Of a DNA stretch of 64,000 nucleotides, positions 54,878 to 64,000 are shown piece after piece. Numbering within the stretch: the stretch's first letter is position 1; every line of letters begins with the position of its first letter. This DNA is from Triticum aestivum. Taxonomy: Eukaryota; Streptophyta; Magnoliopsida; Poales; Poaceae. Position numbers and translations under genes: made by a program. The notes under the pieces were generated by a model that saw only the letters and a list, made by a program, of their open reading frames with translations, was not told the origin of the DNA and did not search any database. The DNA lies in NCBI RefSeq assembly GCF_018294505.1, contig NC_057802.1, positions 553,578,202 to 553,642,201 on the forward strand, given 5' to 3'.

Positions 54878-57548
54878 ATGGAGCGGCGCGCCGACGCGAA
54901 TGGCGACATCGTCCTGGAGATGGCCTCTCCCGGCGCCGACGGGCACCAGCAGGGCGGCGATGGCGGCGCAAGCGGTGGTCGGACCCTGAGCTTCAGCCAG
55001 GCGTACAAGATGCGACACCGGACACCTCAGGCACGTATATATCCATGCATCGTTAATATATCGATCTCCACCGATTCTCGACCAGATCGATCGATCCTGA
55101 CGTGGTTTTTTCGCATGGATGGATGTAGGTGTTCACGGTGTCGCAGACGCTGTTGCTGAGCTTCCAGTCGCTGGGCATCGTGTACGGCGACCTGGGCACG
55201 TCGCCGCTGTACGTGTTCCCGTCCGTGGTCCTCCCCGGCGCCGACGAGCGCGACTTCCTCGGCATCCTCAGCCTCATCCTCTGGACGCTCACCCTGATGA
55301 GCCTGGTCAAGTACGTGCTCATCGTGCTCCGCGCCGACGACCACGGCGAGGGCGGCACCTTCGCGCTCTACTCGCTGCTGCGGCAGCACGTCAACTTCAA
55401 GGGCGGCACGCCGGCGCAGGTCACGCGGCTGCCCTCCGACCTTCAGCTCAGGTTCCACGGCAAGAAGAAGAGGTCGGAGCCGTCCCGCATGCAGAAGTTC
55501 CTCGAGGGCAGCGCCGCCGCGCAGTCGGTCCTCACCTACGTCGTGCTGGTCGGCACCTCCATGGTCATGGGCGACGGCGCCCTCACGCCGGCCATCTCAG
55601 GTACGACCCGACGTGCAGAATATTTTCTTCTGTTTGAACAGTTTATCAAGTTGTTCAGATTTTTTTTCCTAACCGTCCGTAACAACCTGATTGATCTCTT
55701 TTTTGTCTGTTTCTTGTTTCCGGTCAGTTCTTTCGGCCGTTCAAGGAATCCAATCGAGATCCCCCAAGATCGAACAAAGTAACTAAGAAGAAGAAGAAGA
55801 TTTCGTTACTACTTGATCGTTGTGATTTGACGTGCGGTTAACATTTTGTTTGTTTGTTTGTTGCAGAGCATGTGGTGATGCTGTCGGTGGTGATCCTGCT
55901 GCTGCTATTCCTTTTCCAGCAGATGGGCACCGGCAGGGTCAGCTTCTCCTTCTCCCCGATCATGCTCGTCTGGTTCGGGTCAATCGCCATGATCGGCCTC
56001 TACAACATCATCGTCTACTACCCGCCGGTTCTCAAGGCCGTCAACCCCTACTACATCTACTGCTACTTCGCCAGGAACGGGACCGCCGGCTGGGAGCAGC
56101 TCGGCGCCGTCATCCTCTGCATCACAGGTACTGAAATCTGTGTCATATTTGTGAGTTCCAACACAAAAATGTTGGACAAACTGTGCTAAATCTGAAGTTT
56201 GTGACCGTATATAATCAGGCGCTGAAGCTATGTTTGCCGACTTGGGTCACTTCAACAAGAGATCAATTCAGGTACTACATTACATTGCAGATTAATTGTA
56301 CCATAATGGCATTCTAATTCTAATTAATCATTCTTGCAGGTGGCCTTCTCGACGGTGGTGTACCCGTCACTCATCCTCGCGTACGCCGGTCAGGCAGCGT
56401 ACCTGATCAAGAACCCCGCCGACCTGAGCACGGCGTTCTACAGCAGCATCCCGGGTGGCCTCTTCTGGCCCATGTTCGTCGTGGCCACCCTCGCCGCCAT
56501 CGTCGCCAGCCAGTCGCTCATCTCCGCCAGCTTCTCCATCATCCGGCAGTCCATCGTGCTCGACTACTTCCCGCGCGCCACCGTGCGGCACACCTCCGAC
56601 AAGTACGAGGGCCAGGTGTACTGCCCCGAGGTCAACTACCTGCTCATGCTCTTCTGCGTCCTCATCACCATCGGCTTCCAGGGCGGCCCGGAGATCGGCC
56701 ACGCCTTCGGCGTCGCCGTCATATGGGTCATGCTCATCACCACCGCGCTCATGACGGTGGTCATGGTGGTGATCTGGGACGTGCACCCGGCGCTCGCCGC
56801 CACGTTCTTCACCGTCTACGTGGCCGTAGAGGGCCTGTACATGAGCTCCCTGATGAACAAGTTGGCGCAGGGCGGGTGGGTCCCGTTCGCCATCACCGCC
56901 TTCTTCCTGGTGATCACCGTGTCCTGGACCTACGGCCGGAAGAAGAAGGGCGAGTACGAGGCCGGCCACATGATCTCCGGCAACGAGCTCGCCACGGTCG
57001 TGGCCAGGTCGGCCCGCGTGCCGGGGGTCTGCTTCTTCTTCACGGACCTCATGAACGGCATCCCGCCCATCGTGCGCCACTACGCGGAGCACACCGGCTG
57101 CCTCCGCGAGCTGCTGCTGTTCGTCACCGTCAGGAGGCTGCCGGTGACCTCGGTGCTGCCCGAGGAGCGGTTCCTTGTCGCGGCGGAGGAGGAGGTGCCG
57201 CCAGGGGTGTACAGGTCCGTGGTGCAGTACGGGTACATGGACAAGCAGGACATGGAAGGCGAGGAGTTCCTCGAGTCGGTGCTCGCGGCGCTCAAGGAGA
57301 TCGCCCGCACAGCCGAGGAGGCCGCCATGATGGATCGGGCCTGCAGGAGCGGGGTGAGCGTCGTGATCGGGAGGACGATCCTGACGGCGAGCGGCGGGAA
57401 GCAAGTGCACGGCTGGTTCAGGCGATTCATCGTCAATCACATGTACAGGTTCCTGCAGAAGAACTTCAACTCCGGCGTTTCCAACATCAAGTTAGATCAT
57501 GACAAGACGATGCAGGTTGGGATGAACTATAAGATCAAGCTAGATTGA
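54878..57548 (+). CDS. HAK/KUP/KT family potassium transporter, six exons
   Basis: Spliced model: exons 54878-55030, 55129-55600, 55728-55778, 55867-56127, 56219-56271 and 56340-57548, total 2199 nt, 732 aa. All junction phases fit. It would move K+ across the plasma membrane or tonoplast, probably with H+. Diagnostic motifs: [13 protein letters not shown] (residues 67-79), [10 protein letters not shown] (199-208), [12 protein letters not shown] in exon 5, and YAGQAAYL and [12 protein letters not shown] early in exon 6. About twelve membrane helices lie between residues 55 and 545; then comes a cytosolic tail containing VLPEERFLV and VQYGYMD and ending KIKLD. Length is normal (usual 700-850). 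The 51-bp exon 3 ([15 protein letters not shown]...) is needed: without it the family's conserved sequence is interrupted. Exons are GC-rich. Intron 1 seems to start with GC. I cannot give a HAK number. Confidence 0.93.
55031..55128 (+). other. Intron 1 of the transporter with a GC-AG donor
   Basis: Exon 1 must end at CCTCAG (55030) to keep the family sequence HRTPQ-VFTVSQ in frame with the acceptor TAG at 55126-55128. The intron then starts GCACGTAT, a GC donor. The nearest GT, four bases later, would shift the frame. The other four introns use GT-AG. Confidence 0.7.
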
Positions 57549-58325
57549 ATTTGTTGCTACTACATTTTAGAACATGTAATACCCACACATTTCTGAGCCT
57601 AAATTCGAAGACTCCTTTTGCTCATTACTCATGTTTCTTATATTTGATTACCTCTCCCCTCTCGCTTTTCTTGATTGATTTCTTGCTGCTCGTAGTTAAG
57701 TTGTCAGCCTTGCGCTTATCCGGCGCTCCCATGGCTTCTTTTCCATTTGTGCTCACTCCTTTTCAATTTCCTCCCATATCTCAAACCCGATTGCATGCGT
57801 GATCCCGGTTACCCCAGCAAAAAATATCGGGCCGAAAAATGCGGATTTTTAGTTTGCTCGGTACCAAAAAAACCTGCCACGCACACACCTCAACTATTTT
57901 TGCTGCATTCCCATGCGTGCAATTCGGATTTGCCTTTCATAACTATATCTTGGCTAATTTTTCTGCATTCCTATACGGAGTTGTCTTTTATAAGTATGCA
58001 ACAAGAGGTCATGATATAGATGTACTCAAGTTGGTCGGTCATTACTCATTGCAAACTTGTGCAGCGAAATGGGATTGGGGTTGTGAGTTGTGATGGGTCA
58101 TGCATTTAGCTGGGTACTTCGTCGCAACATTTCCATGGCGTGTGACCAAAGCTTTACTAGTTATGCGACCATAGTTTTATGTAAAAGATACATGAAACTA
58201 GCAAAATAAACTTATGGAGCACTAGTTAATTTTTGCTTCTTTTGTACTCACGGATGAAGCTCAACTGGGTGTTGAGTCATTTGTTGGCCGGACCTTTGTG
58301 GACAGTTGACAAAAAAAATTTCAAA
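57549..58325 (+). other. 3' flank of the transporter
   Basis: This is AT-rich DNA that presumably includes the 3' untranslated region. AATAAA occurs at about 58204 but is rather far from the stop, so the real poly(A) signal is unclear. No other gene is seen. Confidence 0.4.
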
Positions 58326-58347
58326 GGGGGGGGGGGGGGGGGGGGGG
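58326..58347. repeat. Run of 22 G
   Basis: An uninterrupted poly-G run sits between TCAAA and TGGAACC. It is prone to length errors in sequencing and can form G-quadruplex structures. Confidence 0.95.
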
Positions 58348-58439
58348 TGGAACCTAAACAAGTTGACCCCATTTATGAGGGAAACCAGGCCGAAAACCGT
58401 ATAGGTACCAAGGTTAAAAAAAATTGACGCCAAGGAGAA

Positions 58440-59141
58440 GGCACAACCTAGCTAGCATGCAGAAAGACCAACACCACGAGAGACACAAATAGATGTGGGG
58501 TGTTGTTGAGGGATCACAATGCTAAGACTATGCAAACAACCTAACGCACCACACCTGCGTGCGTACCGAGTCTCACGGCACAACAGAGGATCATCCATAA
58601 CCAACGAGTGCCAAACCATAACACGAACCTTGACTGGGAGATCCGCCACGAGCGGTCGAGACGATTAGCAGGTTGGGAAGGCATCATTGCGTCGTCATTG
58701 AGCAAAGGTGAACCAAGACAACACCAAGAGCCCGAAGTTCGCCGCAGCACAACGGCAACCATGGGAGGGTCTTGAGCGTGCACAGCAACAGTACGGAGAC
58801 CACGCGAAGGACAGCCGAAGACAAATCACATGAAGAACACACCAACATGGATGACACACTAAATGATGGGCATGGGCGGATGGATGGTGGCGAAGGGCTC
58901 GACGAGGAGGTGATGCTAGCGACGGTACGGGGAGGACGGCCGGAGATGAGTGGATTGAAGCAAAATGGAAAGGTCACACAGAGTGCAGAGAAGTTCACCA
59001 TACGGACGTGAAGTTGCAAACCGCGCCGTCGACATGGAGGAGAGCCCAAACCAAGCAGATACAGCTCAAAGACCACGCCTCCAGGAAGGAAAGCGACACC
59101 GGATTGGCGCCGCCGTGGTCAGCTGACACATGGGTCAGCAG
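58440..59141. other. Unrecognised GC-rich sequence, left of the hAT element
   Basis: This continues at 60300 if the hAT insertion is removed. It has fragmentary open frames on the minus strand without known motifs. It has the texture of an old repeat. GTCAGCAG at 59134-59141 is the hAT target duplication. Confidence 0.35.
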
Positions 59142-60291
59142 CAGGGCCGGCCCTGAGGGGGGGCGGGAGGGGCGGCCGCCCCGGGCCCCCGATGGCGAAG
59201 GGGCCCCCGATGGATTGGTTTCCATACGTACGTGATAGACTCCCCTAACGACGAGTACGAAGGGGCCCCCGACGGATATGTTTCCATACTTACGTGATAG
59301 ACTCGCCTAAAAATGTAATAGATAGATTTATTCTAATCAGATGGGAAAAAGGTAACAGATTGCAATATTCTCGGCGCAATCTTCTTCTTCCACTACTCCG
59401 CTTCTCCCATGGGCAACGAATCAGCCCCAAGATCGACTGCGTCCCGCCCGTGTCTTCTATTCGTGATTTTTCTGCTGCTATGCCCTGTGCGTGATTAGTG
59501 GAAGAAGGTACTCCGAGTACAAATTTTCAGATCTCAATCAACCTCCTCTTCAATGCAAATCCCTCTTTTTCTATAAGTCTTTATAGATCGTTCTTTGGTT
59601 TCATGAAGATCATCCCCGTACATATCTCTTTCTCACCCTCCAATTTCTTGTGTTGTTTGGGATTAGAGAAGAGGAGCTCTGTTTTTTGTTCGTGACTAGT
59701 AAGCAGAAGCGAAATCTTGCAATTTTTTATTTTCTACCAGGTACCTACCTCGTTCCAAGCTTTTGTTACCAATTTTTATTTTACTAACTGAGTTTTTAAT
59801 GACCCTCAAAACAAACTGTGTTTTTAATTTCTTGTTTCATATGTTTGTGTGCTAATTAGCAAGATGTTATCTACAAAGTATCCATCAGGTAATGAGTAAA
59901 GAAAATAACCTTGCATATGAGTTGATTGAGTTTAAGAAAGGAGATATTGGCATATTTCTAGAACTAATACAAGTACTTCTACTAGAAATTCCGAGGAATG
60001 TCTTTTGTTACCGTTCAGGAACAACCTAGTGAGAAAATATTAAGTAGGCACGAACCTAATAGAAAAATATAAGTGCGGATTGAAAAAATGACCAAATTTT
60101 CTGTGAATGTCTATGACCTTTATTTGTTGGATAGTTGACATGACAAGGCAACACCAATTATAGTGCATCAAGTATTTATTTTTTGTGTCCAACATCGAGT
60201 ATTGCGTTGAATTGAAATAGAGAAAAATGTGGCTTTAGGGCCCCTTTTCGCTGTCTTGCCCCGGGCCCCCGAAATCTCAGGACCGGCCCTG
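59142..60291. mobile_element. Non-autonomous hAT transposon, 1150 bp
   Basis: The ends CAGGGCCGGCCCTGAGG and (reverse complement of the right end) CAGGGCCGGTCCTGAGA match at 14 of the first 15 positions. A perfect 8-bp duplication GTCAGCAG flanks it (59134-59141, 60292-60299). Next to the left end is a short direct repeat with GGGGCCCCCGA and GATAGACTC (about 59208-59310). The interior is AT-rich and encodes no transposase, so it depends on one supplied elsewhere. Confidence 0.9.
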
Positions 60292-60299
60292 GTCAGCAG

Positions 60300-61260
60300 G
60301 GATTTCTCCCAAAGCTAGTACCAGATCAAGGCCGACGTCATCAGAGCAACTCCTACTGCTGAAGCAATGCAAATTGATGACCGCCAGGCCACCATCCATA
60401 GGGGTCGAAGGAGAGGCAGGCGTGGGGTGATGGAGAGTCGAGGAGCCGGCAGGGGGGTGGGGTAGCACGCAATGGAGCACAGGGGCGAAGAGCCGAAGAC
60501 GGCCAGGTCGGACACTGCACATGGCAGATCCGATGCACGCGTGCTTGGTCGTCGATGCAGGGGACCTCAAAGGCACAGCCAGCCGGCGTAGATGCTCCGG
60601 CCTCGCCCAAGCAGCAGAACCAGCGCAAGCACTGGGGATGAAGCAGAGCAAAGGAGGCCGGGCTGCCACCCCGCACCACCCAGGCAGGACGAGCAGGCAG
60701 ACCAAGACCCGCACAAGGCGGGGAGCATGGATCCCGCAGCTGCGACGCACCGGCCCGGAGCAGAGGAGGGTCGACGCGGAGGATGGCGGCGCAGGTCGAG
60801 AGCGGCGAGCACCGGCCGGATCTGAACGGTGGAGGACGCCGACGGCCACGGTGGAAGTGGACGTTGCGCGGCAGCGCGAGATGGGGCGAGGCAGTAGCAG
60901 GGAGGTGGTGGAGCGTCGGCGCGCAGCAGGGCCCAGAGCATGCCCGGAGAGCTGAGGACGAGATGGATCTGGATCTGACGAGTGGAGATGGACCGGGGAG
61001 GGTCGTGGCCGCGGGCCGCGTGCGTCCTCGCTGCCGCCGTCAGCCGCTGGGCTTTGCCCTTAGGCTTCCTCCGGCGACGGCGAGTAGGGAATGGGCGGCG
61101 CGGTTGCTCCCTGTTGTTGGCGGCGGTGGGGGCCTCCGGAGTCGCGAGAGCGACCCGGGAGGCAGCGGGGATGGCTCAGTTGACAAAATAGCAACATATC
61201 AACTCCTGGATCTATCCCTCTGGATTAGTCCCCACTACCAAAAAGAATCTTATAAGTGAT
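60300..61260. other. Unrecognised GC-rich sequence, right of the hAT element
   Basis: This is the continuation of 58440-59141. Open frames on both strands are rich in Arg, Gly and Pro without known motifs, as expected by chance in GC-rich DNA. Confidence 0.35.
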
Positions 61261-61330
61261 CGGTTACTACAAACAAACTGAGTTATGGCACGGCACACTG
61301 TTAGTAGCAACACTTATCACTGACGAGCAA

Positions 61331-61822
61331 CCGGGTACTTCAACTCTGGTGTTTCCAACCTCCTTTTCAAAAAAAAAAAAACTCCGGTGTCTCCAACCTC
61401 AAGTTAGATCAACACAAGATGTCGCAGGTTGGAAAATTATAGTTAGAGTGACACTGTCAAAAAAAGAGCGGTTCCTTGTTGCGGCAGAGGAGGGGGTGCC
61501 ACCAGGGGGGTGTACAGGTCCATGGTGCAGTACGGGTACATGGACAAGCAGGACATGGAAGGCGAGGAGTTCCTTTAGTCGGTGCTCGCCGCGCTCAAGG
61601 AGATCACCCGCACGCCCGAGGAGGCCGCCATGATGGATCGAGCTTGCAGGAGCAGGGTGAGCATCGTGATCGGGATGACGATCCTGACAGCAAGCGGCGG
61701 GAATCAAATGCATGGCTGGTTCAGGCGATTCGTCGTCAATCACATGTACAGGTTCCTGCAGAAGAACTTCAACTACGGCGTTTCAAACCTTAAGTTAGAT
61801 CATGACAAGACGATGCAGGTTG
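61331..61822 (+). pseudogene. Broken partial copies of the transporter's last exon
   Basis: 61469-61822 corresponds to the end of exon 6 (57165-57517), starting at GAGCGGTTCCTTGT and running to ATGCAGGTTGG. It has a two-base insertion in a G-run near 61508 and a premature TAG (61576-61578) in place of GAG. Two shorter copies of the extreme 3' end precede it: about 61331-61361 (TACTTCAACTCTGGTGTTTC) and about 61380-61437 (CTCCGGTGTCTCCAACC, then AAGTTAGATCA), separated by a 13-base A-run. No promoter or membrane part is present. Confidence 0.9.
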
Positions 61823-62480
61823 GAATCTCTACTCCTAATGTTTCAGTTGGTAGTCTCTGTTCCGGGTTTATTTTCGTCCCACCTACCACTTTCGTCGGGT
61901 TTTTTTTCGTCCATTCCCCGCGCCCATGCACGCACGCACTCGAAAAAACCACCCGATCCCATTGAGCACCCGGTTCCTCTCGATCCCCTCCATCACGCAC
62001 GAGATCGCCGCCACCCCTCATAGAGAAGACGCCGCCGGATCTCGTGCGATCCCGCTGCTGCCGACTACGGGATCGCCTCCACTGGATCGCCGCCGCGGGC
62101 GTAAGGGGTCACGTCACCGCCGCCGCGGACGTAAGGGGTCACTCCAGCCGTAATCCCCGATCATCGTCCAGCAGCTCGCCGTCGGCGGCGGCGACCGCCT
62201 GATTCCCTGTTGCGCGTCCCCTTCAATCACGGTGGTGCTCCTCCCCGCATCGCCGTTGTTGGTGGAGCTCGCCTCACCCTCCTCACCTCGTCGGCTGCAG
62301 CCGCACTTACCCTCCACGGTGCTCCTCTTCGGCATCCACCGCAGGTCAGTGCACGGCGACAATAGAAATTTCAGTTCATGTGTAGAACGCCCGTTCAATC
62401 TCTTGTTCAGGAGATTAAAATTGACCAAGGAAGCGGTGCCGGCCACCAGGATCACGTACATGAACACCTGAATCTATACA
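61823..62480. other. Unrecognised sequence after the pseudogene, with a 30-bp duplication
   Basis: It begins like a Stowaway-related end (GTCTCTGTTCCGGGTTTATT) and becomes GC-rich. A 30-base unit (GCCGCCGCGG(G/A)CGTAAGGGG) is present twice at about 62089-62144. It could be the leader of a gene, but no coding frame with known motifs is seen. Confidence 0.35.
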
Positions 62481-64000
62481 TCCATCTCGAGCCTTGATTA
62501 ACATGATTAATGGGCAACTCCAACTGTAAGTGCAGCCCTATGTACGAAGAAAGAAAGCAAGGATCTGGTGGAAGAAGTCGTTCGATGGTGGACAAATCAG
62601 TACGCATACAAGTTACATTATGTCAGGGGCAAACTTTTCTTTTTCTATGGCTTAATTTCTCTGCTCTATATACATGCCAACTATCGTTATATATTGTTTT
62701 CTAAAGCTTCTCTATATATTGTTCTGCAAGAACTAGGGACTAACTATGGCCATGGTGTAAAGTGCTGAAACTCGATCTTGTTCGACATGTGAGGGTTGTC
62801 AATGCCTGCAAGTGCTCAAACTCGATTTTGTTTTACATGATGTGAAGTGCTAAAAATCGATTTTCTTTTTCTTTATATATATTGTTTTCTAAAGCTTCTT
62901 TCCGTGTTGAGCATGCTTGGTTGTTGGACTGTGCAGGCTGGAGAGGAGACAGTGAGATGTGGCAAACTGAAGGCATGAGTTGATTACCTTCTGTTGCTGA
63001 AAGGCGTATTTGGAGTATGAAGATCCTGAGTTGTTGTTGATTGTGTCTGCCTGAGCTAGCTAAATTGTTTCAGATACGTTAGTGTTGCTTTCCCGTTGTT
63101 TCTTCAAATATCAATATAGCAGTTTTGAAGTCATGCCTGTTGTTTTCTTCATTAGAGATCCACACACAAAACTGATAGGCAAGTAAACTCGCTTTTCACC
63201 CATTGCAGTTCATCAGCAATCCTTGAAAATTGCTGGAGTTTTTTTGTTTATCAGCAGCCTTACCTTATTATTCTATAAGGCAATAGAAGGGTCTATTAAT
63301 ACCACATCTGTATACATAGATTTTGCTTATTAAGTGACAATTGCATGAGTTCTTATGTAAAGCTTCGATCTCCTTAAGGTGATGCCTTTTCCTCTTTTTC
63401 ACAAGTGGGTTCAGCGGCATCTTTTTCTTTATATACGTGTACAATTTGTCTTATTTTCCTTCTGGCCTGGTATGCCACCATTTCAAAAGCTGAGTTGTAA
63501 ATGAACATAGATACACCAATTTTCCCTTTAATGTGTGTACGATGTTGAGATGCCCCCAGGCCGTCGTCATCCAGTCTCTTTAGTCTTAAACATTCGTTCT
63601 ATTTTCATATTCAAACAAGTAATTGTCTACTTAGTTAAGGGCCGTCCCGCACCTTGTTAATAGCTGTTCAAATATGGTATGATAGTTTTGTTATTTAATT
63701 ACTTTGCCGTTTCTTGTACGCAGAAATTCTCCCATAGGGATTTGGAATTGGAGAGTGCCATATATTGGGGTGTATTTGTGGCAATGCATTGTTAGTAAGG
63801 GTGAAAGATTTCCTTTAATTTACCTGTTGTGCTAAATTGTTGAGATGGTACCACTTATTTAGCATTCCAAAAACATATGCGCTCAATTGGTTAAGACGAC
63901 TGGTATGCTGGAAATGAGATTTTTCGTGGAGATATAGTTTTGATATAGTACAAATTTACTTGATTCTTAAGCTATGTGGTAATGTCATTAACATATAATA
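62481..64000. other. AT-rich intergenic DNA
   Basis: A short phrase (TATATTGTTTTCTAAAGCTT) occurs at about 62689 and 62878, and AGTGCT(G/C/A)AAA occurs three times between 62760 and 62855. Otherwise nothing is recognised. Confidence 0.4.

Noticed and set aside
56367..57440. Long open frame (357 codons) antisense to the transporter's last exon
   Set aside because: GC-rich third codon positions remove stops on the opposite strand. The protein is low in complexity and the sense strand encodes a clear transporter.
60277..61259. Frames of 124-190 codons near the hAT element
   Set aside because: They overlap on opposite strands in GC-rich DNA and have no recognisable domain.

Overview
This is plant nuclear DNA, almost certainly from a Triticeae grass (wheat, Aegilops or barley type). 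The support is Stowaway MITEs with the grass CTCCCTCCGTTCC-type ends, Athila-lineage Ty3/gypsy elements primed by tRNA-Asp and nested in one another, a CACTA end, GC-rich exons and AT-rich introns. Only one gene looks intact: a six-exon HAK/KUP/KT potassium transporter at 54878-57548 (+), 732 aa once spliced. Everything else is transposons, tandem repeats or gene wreckage. There are no bacterial-type features.

Layout. 1-8.9 kb: low-copy sequence with short tandem repeats, five MITEs, a small Helitron nested inside a MITE, and the remains of a gene with repeated exon-like modules. 8.9-9.75 kb (-): a coiled-coil gene of a type I recall as expanded in wheat, broken by one frameshift. 10.9-13.8 kb: a belt of minisatellites ending in the terminus of a CACTA transposon. 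13.8-21.0 kb: a damaged Athila-type element (-) made of two fused LTR pieces, with a 4.4-kb solo LTR inserted in it. 21.0-22.0 kb: the 3' end of a LINE.

22.2-47.8 kb is a three-level nest in which every level has a matching 5-bp target-site duplication. Element C (22209-47839, -, AGGCA) carries only gag-protease remains. Element B (22418-39801, -, CTTGC), inserted in C's 3' LTR, has no gag or pol and one intact 268-aa ORF of unknown function in the gag position. Element A (25581-35867, +, GCCAC), inserted in B, is a nearly complete Athila element with gag, protease, RT, RNase H, integrase and a third ORF, damaged by three single-base frameshifts. Its LTRs differ by about 1.8% by eye, so it is the youngest insertion. 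All three share a tRNA-Asp primer site and a repeated polypurine motif, so B and C could be mobilised by an Athila-type partner.

47.8-54.5 kb: a putative exon split by a 2-kb solo LTR, then a decayed LINE (-) ending about 0.4 kb upstream of the transporter. 54.8-57.5 kb: the transporter, whose first intron appears to use a GC-AG donor. 57.5-64 kb: a non-autonomous hAT element with a perfect 8-bp duplication, broken partial copies of the transporter's last exon, and unrecognised sequence. No single new 'system' stands out; the best candidates for new biology are the 268-aa ORF of element B, A's third ORF, and the internal polypurine and GC-hairpin motifs shared by the LTR elements.
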